NCBI RefSeq assembly: GCF_013385825.1
Contig: NZ_JACAPG010000011.1
Location: forward strand, 433,986-497,985
Reading direction: 5' to 3'
Source of the DNA: Pseudomonas reactans
Lineage (GTDB): Bacteria > Pseudomonadota > Gammaproteobacteria > Pseudomonadales > Pseudomonadaceae
DNA: 64,000 nucleotides
Part shown: one piece after another, positions 17,037-24,923 of the stretch
How positions within the stretch are numbered: the stretch's first letter is position 1
How the letters are laid out: every line of letters starts with the position of its first letter
The notes under the pieces: generated by a model
Seen by the model: the letters and a program-made list of their open reading frames with translations, nothing else
The model's database searches: none
Told to the model about the DNA's origin: nothing
Made by a program: the position numbers and the translations under genes

Positions 17037-17612
17037 CAAATCGTCCTTTTTATAGTCGGGCTTGTTTTCGGCGATCAGGCCGTTCGCCCTTTTTGGGGTG
17101 CAGATGTGCAGCAGCAGTCTTGGAAAGTTGATGTCGATCAAAAGGTCGGAAAGGCCGCCCTCCTTTGGGGCGTGGTGGTTTTTATAGGTGGATCGCCGGC
17201 CATGCTTCAGGGGATGAGACTGTCTCAGAGCTGAAACATTTTATTACCAGAAACATGGATAAAGCAGAATGTATGCCAGTTGGCATGTAACAAACATGAC
17301 AACAACCATATGAAATTTATGGTGATTTTTGCGGTCATCGGCGACGCGAAATCGCCTTCGTTCGGAAACACGAATATTTCTAATTGTGTCGTTCGGGATG
17401 CCGAATAAACCGCCGGGGTTTTGGCACTGTTTTATTGACTGTGTATCGAACTGTATCCCCGCACCATCCTGATACACCCGCATGACGTTCTATCGCGTTC
17501 GCGACACAGACCGGATACACGCCTGGCTTTAACTCTGCACACCAGCTGGCGCAGGCGGTCACCGACCCCAAGGCGCCCTGGCCACACTCAGTCAAGCCAG
17601 GAGACTCACCCC
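17037..17612. promoter_or_regulatory. Long divergent control region between the STAND regulator and the bufferin operon
   Basis: 576 bp with a marked AT-rich section at 17220-17400. Near the operon, TGTATC occurs at 17442-17447 and again at 17452-17457, exactly 10 bp apart, and its complement GATACA at 17471-17476 and 17514-17519. Direct repeats one helical turn apart are what tandem OmpR-type winged helices usually bind. A separate dyad ATGCCA-GT-TGGCAT lies at 17273-17286. I see no convincing gene; small open frames on the minus strand here lack an RBS or family resemblance. Confidence 0.5.
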
Positions 17613-17885
17613 ATGAAGCGTCCTTACGCAGCCCTCGCGGCAACCCTCGCCCTCTCCCTCAGCGCCTTCGCGGCCGTGGCCCATGCCGATGAACCCAAGC
17701 CCCAGGAAAAATGCTTCGGCGTGGCCCTGGCCGGTGCCAACGATTGCGCCGCAGGCGCGGGCACTTCGTGCGCCGCCACCTCCACCACCGACTACCAGGG
17801 CAACGCCTGGGTGCTGGTGGACAAAGGCACCTGCACCCAGATCAAGACCCCTAAAGGCTTCGGCAGCCTGACGGAGCAGCCGTGA
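17613..17885 (+). CDS. bufA1: BufA1-family bufferin precursor (DUF2282), periplasmic RiPP metallophore
   Basis: 90 residues. Signal peptide to about residue 25 (cleavage after AHA), then a short mature part with four cysteines, Cys34, Cys45, Cys53 and Cys74, in the arrangement [14 protein letters not shown]...TSC...KGTC typical of DUF2282. In characterised bufferins an MNIO enzyme converts the central cysteines into thiooxazole-type heterocycles and the product binds copper in the periplasm (family knowledge). The two central ones here, Cys45 and Cys53, are the expected targets. The stop overlaps the start of the DoxX gene, so the two are coupled. The precursor is encoded first, about 1.5 kb before its modifying enzyme. 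Confidence 0.88.
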   Translation: MKRPYAALAATLALSLSAFAAVAHADEPKPQEKCFGVALAGANDCAAGAGTSCAATSTTDYQGNAWVLVDKGTCTQIKTPKGFGSLTEQP

Positions 17886-18289
17886 TCCAGCGCCTGCTCC
17901 CCGAAGCGCTGCTGTTGCTGGTGGCGCGGGTGGCGATTGCGGCGGTGTTCTTCCTGTCGGGGCGCACCAAGGTCACGGGGTTTCTTGAACTCAAGCCGTC
18001 GACCTACACGCTGTTCCGTTCGGAATACGCCTTGCCGCTGATCCCGCCGGACTGGGCCGCGCACCTGGCAACGTACGCCGAGCACCTGTTCCCGCTGTTG
18101 TTGGTGCTTGGCCTGTTGACCCGTCCGGCCGCCGCCGCGCTGCTGGGCATGACTTTGGTGATTGAGGTGTTTGTGTACCCCGCCGCCTGGCCGGTGCACC
18201 TGACCTGGGCGGGCTTGTTGTTGCCACTGCTGGCGTTCGGCGGTGGAGCCTGGTCGCTGGACCGCCTGATCTCAGGCAAACGTTCATAA
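17882..18289 (+). CDS. DoxX-family inner-membrane protein
   Basis: 135 residues starting at GTG 17882, which overlaps the bufA1 stop. Four hydrophobic segments and the DoxX landmarks [22 protein letters not shown] near the N-terminus and [20 protein letters not shown] in the middle. DoxX proteins recur in bufferin operons (GigD/BufD), where a role in redox handling or metal export at the membrane has been proposed. Its coupling to bufA1 supports a common function. Confidence 0.88.
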   Translation: MIQRLLPEALLLLVARVAIAAVFFLSGRTKVTGFLELKPSTYTLFRSEYALPLIPPDWAAHLATYAEHLFPLLLVLGLLTRPAAAALLGMTLVIEVFVYPAAWPVHLTWAGLLLPLLAFGGGAWSLDRLISGKRS

Positions 18290-18307
18290 CTTTGATGGAG
18301 ACTTCCA

Positions 18308-19069
18308 ATGCGTATGCTTTCTTCCCTGGCCATTGCCATGGCCCTGACGGTTCCGATGCTGGCCCAGGCGGCCGATGCCCCGCAGCCCGGCACCGGTAAA
18401 AGCGTGGTGATCGTGCCCGGGTCGTTCGTCGACGGTTCCGGCTGGCGCGTGGTGCACGACATCCTGATTCACAAGGGCTACAAGGTCACCGTGGTGCACC
18501 AGGGCCACGAAAGCCTCGCCGCCGATGTGGCCGAGGCGCGTGAAGTGCTCGAACAGCAAGTCGGCCCCGTGGTGCTGGTGGGTCACAGCTCCGGTGGCGG
18601 GGTGATCTCGATTGCCGGCGACCGCGACAAGGTCAAGTCGCTGGTTTACGTGTCGGCGCTGCAGCCGGAAGTGGGCGAGAACATGGCCCAGTTGATCGGC
18701 TCGATGCCGGCGCCCAGCGATGACATCAAGGCCAGCCGCGACGGTCATCTGTTCTTCGATCGCGCCAAATTCAACGCCGACTTTGCCGCTGACCTGACCA
18801 CCAACCGCACTGACTTCATGGCCGCCTCCCAAGTGCCGGCGACCACCGCCTTGTTCGGCGGCAATGTGTGGGCCGCGGCCTGGCACAAGAAACCGACCTA
18901 CGCGGTGGTGTCCACCGAAGACCGTGCCCTGAGCCCGGACCTGCAACGCTGGATGTACAAGCGCGCCGGTTCCAAGGTCACCGAAATCAAGGCCAGCCAC
19001 TCGGTGTACATCTCCCAGCCTGAGGCTGTGGCGAAGGTCATCGAAGACGCTGCTTCCGTTATCAAGTAA
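18308..19069 (+). CDS. Exported alpha/beta hydrolase of the bufferin operon
   Basis: 253 residues with a signal peptide to about residue 22 (LAQAADA). The fold opens SVVIVPGSFVDGSGWRVVHD, the nucleophile elbow is VLVGHSSGGGVI, and the catalytic His is in KASHSVYIS. This is the chloroperoxidase/esterase-like group often annotated as 'alpha/beta hydrolase' beside DoxX and DUF2282 genes. It would act in the periplasm, where the bufferins go. Whether it trims or hydrolyses the precursor or acts on a separate toxic ester is unknown. Confidence 0.85.
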   Translation: MRMLSSLAIAMALTVPMLAQAADAPQPGTGKSVVIVPGSFVDGSGWRVVHDILIHKGYKVTVVHQGHESLAADVAEAREVLEQQVGPVVLVGHSSGGGVISIAGDRDKVKSLVYVSALQPEVGENMAQLIGSMPAPSDDIKASRDGHLFFDRAKFNADFAADLTTNRTDFMAASQVPATTALFGGNVWAAAWHKKPTYAVVSTEDRALSPDLQRWMYKRAGSKVTEIKASHSVYISQPEAVAKVIEDAASVIK

Positions 19070-19095
19070 TTCACCCCAACCCCGGAGAAACACCC

Positions 19096-19368
19096 ATGAA
19101 CACTGCACTCAAATCCCGCCTGAGCCTTGCTGCCGCTGCTGCCCTGATCGCCATGGCCTCCGCTTCGTTCGCCACCGCTGCCAGCGCTGCTGATCAGCAG
19201 GAAAAACCCGGCCGTTGCTACGGCGTCAACACCTGCAAAGGCACCAGCCTGTGCGCCACCGCCAAGAACGACTGCAAAGGCCTCAATAGCTGCAAGGGCG
19301 AAGGCGTGATCGTCAAGACCCCGTCCGAATGTCTGAAGGCCGGCGGCACCCTGACTGAACCGAAGTAA
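19096..19368 (+). CDS. bufA2: BufA2-type bufferin precursor, six-cysteine
   Basis: 90 residues with a signal peptide to about residue 31 (ATAASAAD). The mature part has six cysteines, Cys41, 47, 53, 60, 66 and 79, in repeating C-K-G units (RCYGVNTCKGTSLC, NDCKGLNSCKGEG), ending TPSECLKAGGTLTEP. That pattern matches the second bufferin family rather than DUF2282, so the operon carries two unlike substrates. It lies directly ahead of bufB, separated by a strong hairpin at 19376-19398. Equal precursor lengths (90 aa) but different cysteine spacing suggest different metal-binding products from one enzyme pair. Confidence 0.83.
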   Translation: MNTALKSRLSLAAAAALIAMASASFATAASAADQQEKPGRCYGVNTCKGTSLCATAKNDCKGLNSCKGEGVIVKTPSECLKAGGTLTEPK

Positions 19369-19375
19369 TCCACCC

Positions 19376-19398
19376 GGCGGGCCCCTTGCGGGCTCGCC
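19376..19398 (+). promoter_or_regulatory. Hairpin between bufA2 and bufB, candidate attenuator
   Basis: GGCGGGCCC (19376-19384) pairs with GGGCTCGCC (19390-19398) with one G-T wobble and a 5-nt loop, followed by ACTTATTCTTT. It stands 8 bp after the bufA2 stop and 25 bp before the bufB start. Placement right after a precursor gene fits partial termination or 3' end protection that raises precursor mRNA over enzyme mRNA. Confidence 0.55.
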
Positions 19399-19422
19399 AC
19401 TTATTCTTTGCGGAGATCCGCC

Positions 19423-20247
19423 ATGTCGACATCCAACCCGCACTTTTCAGGCTACGGCCTGGGCCTGCGCAAGGAGCATTACTGCGACTTCCTGGAGACC
19501 TCGGTGCCCGTGGATTTCGTCGAAGTGATCTCCGAAAACTTCATGGTCGCGGGCGGCCAGCCCCGGCATATCCTGCGCCAGGTGCGCGAGCGCTACCCGG
19601 TGGCGCTGCACGGCGTGTCCATGTCCATCGGCACCGCCGAAGGGCTGGACGGGGATTACTTGAAGCGCCTCAAGTCGCTGGTAGACGAAGTTGAACCGCT
19701 GTTTGTGTCCGACCACTTGAGCTGGTCGCGCAGCGGGGGATTCAATTCCCATGACTTGTTGCCAGTGCCCTACACCGACGAAGCCCTGGACCGAGTCTGC
19801 GCCAACATCCAGCAAGCCCAGGACGCATTGGGCCGCACGATGTTGTTCGAGAACCCATCGAGCTACCTGGCGTTTGAAGGCGCCTCCATGACCGAGTGGG
19901 AATTTATCGCGGCCATGGCCCAGCGCACCGGCTGCGAGCTGCTGCTGGACGTCAACAACGTGTTCGTGAGTGCCAGCAACCACGGTTTCGACGCCCTGGC
20001 GTTTCTCAAGGGTATTCCCGCCGAACGTGTGCGCCAGGTGCACCTGGCCGGCCATAGCCAGGGCCGCGACATTTTGATCGACAGCCATGACAGCCCGGTG
20101 TGCACCGGCGTCTGGGAGCTGTACGCCCAGGCCATGACCCGGCTGGGCCCGGTGGCGACCATGATCGAGCGCGACGATGAAATCCCGCCGCTTGCCGAGC
20201 TGCTCCAGGAATTGGCCATGGCCCGGACGTTGGGAGCGCAACGATGA
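19423..20247 (+). CDS. bufB: MNIO-family maturase (DUF692) of bufferins
   Basis: 274 residues from ATG 19423. All segments of multinuclear non-haem iron oxidases are visible in a TIM-barrel order: VALHGVSMSIG (His63), VSDHLSWS (Asp97, His98), LFENPSSYL (Glu143), LLLDVNNVFVSASNHG (Asp176, Asn179, His187), RQVHLAGHS (His207) and MIERDDEIP. Family members such as MbnB and BufB use iron and oxygen to rewrite precursor cysteines. With BufC it should act in the cytoplasm before export of the precursors. It overlaps bufC by 4 bp. One BufB faces two different precursors here. Confidence 0.93.
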   Translation: MSTSNPHFSGYGLGLRKEHYCDFLETSVPVDFVEVISENFMVAGGQPRHILRQVRERYPVALHGVSMSIGTAEGLDGDYLKRLKSLVDEVEPLFVSDHLSWSRSGGFNSHDLLPVPYTDEALDRVCANIQQAQDALGRTMLFENPSSYLAFEGASMTEWEFIAAMAQRTGCELLLDVNNVFVSASNHGFDALAFLKGIPAERVRQVHLAGHSQGRDILIDSHDSPVCTGVWELYAQAMTRLGPVATMIERDDEIPPLAELLQELAMARTLGAQR

Positions 20248-20993
20248 ACCTGGCGCAGCTACAACAGACCTTTCGCAGCTGGTTGGTGAGTGCGTCGGAT
20301 GAATCCGCGCAGGCGCTGGGCAATCATCACGCCGGCCTGGCGGTGTACCAGAACAACTACCGCGCGCAGTTGGTGGGTTGCCTGGAACAGGCGTTTCCCA
20401 ACCTGCGCCGGTGGGTCGGGGAGGAAGCCTTCCTGGCCGCAAGCATCACCCATATCGACCGCCATCCGCCTCACGCCTGGACGCTGGACGCGTATCCGGA
20501 GGGCTTCTACGCCACCTTGAAGGACGTATTCCCGCGCAACCCCGATGTGCATGAACTGGCCTGGATCGAGTCGGCCCTGAATGAAGCCTTTGTCGCCGCC
20601 GATGCACAGCCGTTGGCCCTGGAGGCCTTGGCCGAGCTGGATTGGGACACGGCCGTGTTGCAGTTGACGCCGTCGTTGCGCTGCCACGCCCTGACCACCA
20701 ATGCCGAGGCCATCTGGTCGGCGCTGTGGCAGGAAGCGCCCACGCCGGAAGCAGTGATGCTGGAACAGGCGGGCGGCCTGCTGGTATGGCGGCGTCAGTT
20801 CACGTCGCGTTTGCGCCAGGTAGATGCGCTGGAATTACTGGCCGTGCAACAGCTACAGGCCGACGGCAGCTTCGCCGGGCTGTGTGAGTTCCTGGTGCAG
20901 CGCCTGGGGGAAGAAGCGGGCGTGATGCAGGCAGGGGAATACCTGGCCGGTTGGCTGGGCAGTGAATTAATAGTGGGAGTCCGTCATGTTTGA
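20244..20993 (+). CDS. bufC: BufC partner protein (DUF2063)
   Basis: 249 residues. The N-terminal DUF2063 segment is clear: LQQTFRSWLV, NHHAGLAVYQNNYRAQLVGC and LEQAFPNLRRWVGEEAFLAA, followed by HIDRHPPHAW. DUF2063 proteins are the constant partners of MNIO enzymes and are thought to recognise the precursor and bring it to the active site. The C-terminal half is the more variable docking domain. Start overlaps bufB by 4 bp and the stop overlaps the next gene by 8 bp, so the three are translated together. Confidence 0.92.
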   Translation: MNLAQLQQTFRSWLVSASDESAQALGNHHAGLAVYQNNYRAQLVGCLEQAFPNLRRWVGEEAFLAASITHIDRHPPHAWTLDAYPEGFYATLKDVFPRNPDVHELAWIESALNEAFVAADAQPLALEALAELDWDTAVLQLTPSLRCHALTTNAEAIWSALWQEAPTPEAVMLEQAGGLLVWRRQFTSRLRQVDALELLAVQQLQADGSFAGLCEFLVQRLGEEAGVMQAGEYLAGWLGSELIVGVRHV

Positions 20994-21435
20994 TCGTCGA
21001 GGTTTTTTGTTGTTGGCGGCGGTGGTGATGGCCGCACCGGCATTGGCAGTGCAACAGGTAAGTACCGATGACCAGGAGATCCGTTATGAACAGTTTGGGC
21101 CGGAGGAGGGCCGGGCGATCATTTTACTGGGGGCGGATGTCAGGGCGTTCTCCGAGGTGACGGCGCCGCTGGCGGCCCAGGGGTTTCGGGTGATCGTCCC
21201 GTACCTGCGCACGGCAGACGACGCTGTGCTTGGCCAGGATGTGCTCGACCTGATGAATGCGCTGCACATCCCCGAAGCGGTGTTCGCCGGTGCGGAGCAG
21301 GGCGCACGGGTCGCTGCGCGGACCGCGACGTTGAAGCCGAGCCGCTGTGTCGGGCTGGTCACGCTGAACACCGCACCCCAGGCGGGTTTTGCGCAAGCCG
21401 TGGGGTTAATGGCCAGCACCGGGCACTGGCGTTGA
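20986..21435 (+). CDS. Exported, truncated alpha/beta-hydrolase-like protein
   Basis: 149 residues, 8-bp overlap with bufC. Signal peptide MFDRRGFLLLAAVVMAAPALA. The mature part looks like the first half of an alpha/beta hydrolase: DDQEIRYEQFGPEEGRAIILLG, then FRVIVPYLRTADD and IPEAVFAGAEQGARVAARTA in the place of the nucleophile elbow. The elbow reads GAEQGA, so the serine is replaced by Glu, and the acid/His half is missing. It ends cleanly with TGHWR. This is either an eroded enzyme or a non-catalytic periplasmic partner of the system; the tight coupling argues for the latter. Confidence 0.7.
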   Translation: MFDRRGFLLLAAVVMAAPALAVQQVSTDDQEIRYEQFGPEEGRAIILLGADVRAFSEVTAPLAAQGFRVIVPYLRTADDAVLGQDVLDLMNALHIPEAVFAGAEQGARVAARTATLKPSRCVGLVTLNTAPQAGFAQAVGLMASTGHWR

Positions 21436-21438
21436 GGG

Positions 21439-22164
21439 TCAGCCGATCAACTCGACCCGGCCACTGTGCAACCTGTAGATACCGCCGACAATGTGCAGTT
21501 TGCCGGCGGCCAGGGCGTCCGCCAGCAGCGTCGACTCGGCCTTGAGCCGCGCTACCGTGTCGCTGACATTTTGCGCAATGGCGTTCGCAAGCAGATCGCC
21601 AGGCGCTTTCAAGACTTTGCGCACCGACGGCTTGAACGCGTCGGCCAGGCCCTGGATCTTGCCGGGGAACGTGGCATTCTCCTTGGTTGCTTTCACCCCG
21701 GCGGCAAGGGCGCCGCAGCTGTCGTGCCCGAGCACCATGATCAACGGCGTGCCGAGCACCGCCACCGCATATTCGAGGCTGGCGAGCCCGTTGTCGGTCA
21801 CGAAGTTACCCGCCACCCGTACGGCAAACAGGTCGCCGAGGCCGGTATCGAAGGCGTACTCCGGAGTAATCCGTGAATCAGCGCAGCTCAGGACCGCGAC
21901 GAACGGATTCTGCCCGCCCTCCAACGCCTCGCGCTCGCTCATGAATTCATGGCGCTTGGTGACGCCTTCGGCATAGCGACCGTTGCCTTCCATCAACCTG
22001 GCCAGGGCTTGTTGTGGGTTGAGGTTATTGGCCGCCTTCGGTGCCGGCGAGGCGTGTGCGAGCGCTGCAGGTAACGCGCCCGTGAGCATCAGGGCGCCAG
22101 CGCCGACCGTAGCAAGGCGTAGGAATTGTCGACGGTCATGGGTCAGGGGTGGCTGCTTGTGCAT
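21439..22164 (-). CDS. Tat-exported beta-class carbonic anhydrase
   Basis: 241 residues from ATG 22164. A twin-arginine signal, DRRQFLRLATVGAG, precedes the hydrophobic stretch, so the enzyme is exported folded to the periplasm. Zinc ligands are Cys94 (LSCADSR, with Asp96 and Arg98), His147 and Cys150 (GHDSCGAL). It interconverts CO2 and bicarbonate. It converges on the bufferin operon with a 3-bp gap, so a shared role is not implied by transcription, although both concern periplasmic metalloproteins. Tat-dependent beta carbonic anhydrases are a known but minority arrangement. Confidence 0.92.
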   Translation of the reverse strand: MHKQPPLTHDRRQFLRLATVGAGALMLTGALPAALAHASPAPKAANNLNPQQALARLMEGNGRYAEGVTKRHEFMSEREALEGGQNPFVAVLSCADSRITPEYAFDTGLGDLFAVRVAGNFVTDNGLASLEYAVAVLGTPLIMVLGHDSCGALAAGVKATKENATFPGKIQGLADAFKPSVRKVLKAPGDLLANAIAQNVSDTVARLKAESTLLADALAAGKLHIVGGIYRLHSGRVELIG

Positions 22165-22364
22165 GGGCGGCGCTCTCTGGTTCGTTAAGAGAAGAAACGC
22201 CAAGGGTGCAAAGAATGGTCGGGGGGAGATGTAGGCGCTGTCCGTTTTTTGTCGGGAATCGCGTGGGCATCAACATGAAAATTCTGACAGCCAGCCCATC
22301 GGTCACTGAAAAAAAAACGGTCTGCCCGTAATCTAAGGGCCTTTGTCACCTGCGCGGATTGTCC

Positions 22365-23729
22365 ATGTCTTCTGTTGCCGATGGGTTGCCCCTCAAAAAA
22401 CGCCTGCCAGCCGTGATTGCGATCTCCCTGGGGATCGGTATGGCGACCCTGGACACGGCCATCGTCAACACGGCCTTGCCGACCCTGGCCGAGGGGATTG
22501 GCACCGATTCCGCCTCGGTGATCTGGGTGGTAAATGCCTACCAGTTGGCGATCATCGCCACGGTGTTGCCGTTTGCGTCCCTCAGTGATGTGTTGGGGCA
22601 TCGCCGGGTGTATCTCGGCGGGTTGTTGCTGTTTATTGTCTCGTCACTGTTTTGCGGGTTGGCCGGGTCGCTGGTCACCCTGACGGCGGCGCGGGTGGTG
22701 CAGGGGCTGGGCGCGGCGGCGATCATGAGTGTGAACACGGCGTTGCTGCGGCATATCTACCCGTCGAAGATGCTGGGTCGGGGGCTGGGTTACAACTCGC
22801 TGGTGGTGGGGCTGGCGTTTACCCTGGGGCCGACCGCTGCATCGGCGATTCTGTCGGTAGCGACCTGGCACTGGCTGTACCTGATCAACGTGCCCTTGGG
22901 TTTGCTGGCGCTGGCGTTGGGCCTGCGCTCGTTGCCGACCCTGCCGATGACCGGGCATGCCTTCGATCGTCTTGCCGCGTTGTTGTGCGCGGGGCTGTTT
23001 GCGTTGTTGGTGTTGGGTTTGGGCACGGCGGTGCACGGCGCCCAGGGTGCGTTGACCTTGGCCCTGATCGCGGTGGCGCTGGTGTGCGGCGCGTTGTTGT
23101 TGCGGCGCCAGGCCGGGCACCCGGCGCCGATGCTGGCGCTGGACCTGTTCAAGCGCCCGGTGTTTGCCTTGTCTTCCCTCACTGCCATTTGCGCGTTCAG
23201 CGCCCAGGGCCTGGCCTTTGTGTCGCTGCCGTTCCTGTTGCAGGCGGTTCTGGGGCATAGCCAGGTGGAAACCGGTTTCCTGATGACACCCTGGCCCGCT
23301 GTTGTGGCGGTGATGGCGCTGGTGGCGGGGCGCCTGGCCGACCGGGTGAACCTGGGCGTGCTGTGCGGCATCGGCCTGTTGATGCTCAGCGTGGGCATGG
23401 CCGCGCTCGCGACCCTGGGCAGCGGCGCGTCGGCATTGGATATCGGCTGGCGCATGGCGCTATGTGGCGCGGGCTTCGGCTTCTTCCAGTCACCCAACCT
23501 CAAGGCCTTGATGACCAGCGCGCCGTTGGCCCGCAGCGGCGGGGCCAGTGGCATCGTGGCGATTTCGCGGTTGTTGGGGCAGACGCTGGGCGCGTCGTTG
23601 GTGGCCTTGTGTTTTCACCTGTCCCTGGGCAGCGGGCCGCAATATGCACTGTGGCTGGGCTGCGGATTTGCCTTGGTCGGGGCCGTGGCCAGTGGTCTGC
23701 GGTTGTTTCCCTATGGGAAAAAGGGCTGA
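22365..23729 (+). CDS. MFS drug-efflux transporter, DHA2 (EmrB/QacA-like) family
   Basis: 454 residues from ATG 22365. N-terminus ISLGIGMATLDTAIVNTALP and VIWVVNAYQLAIIATVLPFA carry the DHA2 motif with the characteristic acidic residue and WxxxxY pattern; LSDVLGHRRVYLGG is MFS motif A and AARVVQGLGAAAIM motif B. About 13-14 membrane helices are expected. It exports drugs or metabolites by proton antiport. A TTG two codons earlier is a possible alternative start; no good RBS is visible for either. Confidence 0.9.
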   Translation: MSSVADGLPLKKRLPAVIAISLGIGMATLDTAIVNTALPTLAEGIGTDSASVIWVVNAYQLAIIATVLPFASLSDVLGHRRVYLGGLLLFIVSSLFCGLAGSLVTLTAARVVQGLGAAAIMSVNTALLRHIYPSKMLGRGLGYNSLVVGLAFTLGPTAASAILSVATWHWLYLINVPLGLLALALGLRSLPTLPMTGHAFDRLAALLCAGLFALLVLGLGTAVHGAQGALTLALIAVALVCGALLLRRQAGHPAPMLALDLFKRPVFALSSLTAICAFSAQGLAFVSLPFLLQAVLGHSQVETGFLMTPWPAVVAVMALVAGRLADRVNLGVLCGIGLLMLSVGMAALATLGSGASALDIGWRMALCGAGFGFFQSPNLKALMTSAPLARSGGASGIVAISRLLGQTLGASLVALCFHLSLGSGPQYALWLGCGFALVGAVASGLRLFPYGKKG

Positions 23730-23776
23730 TTAACGCTACCGTGGCGACCTGAATATTTCGGGATGTTTCCAGATTT

Positions 23777-24907
23777 ATGTCCAGCCTGGCCCTCCGCACC
23801 GCTGATACCCACTCCCGCCGCGCCGCGCTGACCCTGGCGTTATGCCTGCCCAGCGACGTGTTGCTCTACCTACTGCTGCCGATGGAATCCCAGGCCTTCG
23901 GCATCACCCTGGCCCAAGCCGGTGTGCTGCTGGCGGCCAACCGCCTGGTGCGGATTTTCGGCTACCGCCATGTGCTGAATTTTTACGCACGTAACGGCGA
24001 CCGCCTGACCTGCATGATCGCCGCCGGCGCCGCTACCCTGTGCGCCGTGGGCAACTCGCTACTGTCCGGCTTCGCCGCTTTGCTGTGCCTGCGCCTGGTG
24101 TGGGGCCTGTGTTTTGCTGCGTTGAACCTCTCGACCCAAGTGCTAGCCACCTCGGAACCTGCCGGTGCCGCACGCCGGGCCGGGCGTTCCCGCGCGCTGA
24201 TCGCCCTGGGGCCGATGCTGGCGTTGCCCCTGGGCGGCTGGCTGACATTGATGGCCGGGCCGCGTCCGATCTTTCTGATTCTGGCCGGCTGCTGCCTGGT
24301 GGGCTTGTGGATGGCGCGCGGCTTGCCTACGGTCGGGCATGATTTGCACAGCACGCCGGGGCGCCGCTTCAAGTGGCCGGACAGCGTGGCGATGTGGTCG
24401 TTTATCGAAGGTGTGGCGCTGGACGGCCTGTTTATCTTCGGCCTGTCGATCCAGGCGCAGAAGCTGCTGGGCGGCGATGCGGTGCTGATCGCCGGTGGCC
24501 TGGTGGCGCTGCGGTACGTCTCGGAAATGCTCCTGAGCCCCCTGGGCGGTCGCGCGGCCCAGCGGTTTGGCGCGACCTCGATGCTGTTGCTGTTTTCGTT
24601 CCTGAGTGCCCTGGCCCTGACCGCATTTGGCAGCTACTGGGTGATTGTCGGCGCGGCGGCGGTGCTGGTGCTGCGTGCGCTGCAACTGCCGCTGGTGACG
24701 ACCCTGGTGGCCGAGCGCAATCCCGGTTCCATGCGCGTGTCGGCGCTGGCCTCGAACGCCGTGTGGCGCGATATCGGCGCTGGCCTCGGGCCCTTGCTCG
24801 CCGGCTTGCTGCTGCCGATCGCCTCGGCGCCCTGGGTGTTTGGCCTGGCCGGTGCGGCCATTGCCGTCAGCGCGGTGTTCTGCTGGCGGGCAAAGATTTC
24901 CAACTGA
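23777..24907 (+). CDS. MFS transporter
   Basis: 376 residues with ten to twelve hydrophobic segments. It has NRLVRIFGYRHVLNFYARNG in the motif-A position, LCLRLVWGLCFAALNLSTQV and a central cytoplasmic loop near RFKWPDSVAMWSFIEG. Shorter than the usual 400-450 residues. Substrate not recognisable. Lies 47 bp after the DHA2 gene on the same strand and 16 bp before the MEKHLA gene, so the three may be one unit. Confidence 0.85.
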   Translation: MSSLALRTADTHSRRAALTLALCLPSDVLLYLLLPMESQAFGITLAQAGVLLAANRLVRIFGYRHVLNFYARNGDRLTCMIAAGAATLCAVGNSLLSGFAALLCLRLVWGLCFAALNLSTQVLATSEPAGAARRAGRSRALIALGPMLALPLGGWLTLMAGPRPIFLILAGCCLVGLWMARGLPTVGHDLHSTPGRRFKWPDSVAMWSFIEGVALDGLFIFGLSIQAQKLLGGDAVLIAGGLVALRYVSEMLLSPLGGRAAQRFGATSMLLLFSFLSALALTAFGSYWVIVGAAAVLVLRALQLPLVTTLVAERNPGSMRVSALASNAVWRDIGAGLGPLLAGLLLPIASAPWVFGLAGAAIAVSAVFCWRAKISN

Positions 24908-24923
24908 CCATGTGAGGGTGTGC

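Noticed and set aside
17244..17483. Minus-strand frame of 79 codons in the bufferin control region
   Set aside because: No RBS, no hydrophobic or domain pattern, and it covers the repeated TGTATC sites and the AT-rich section.
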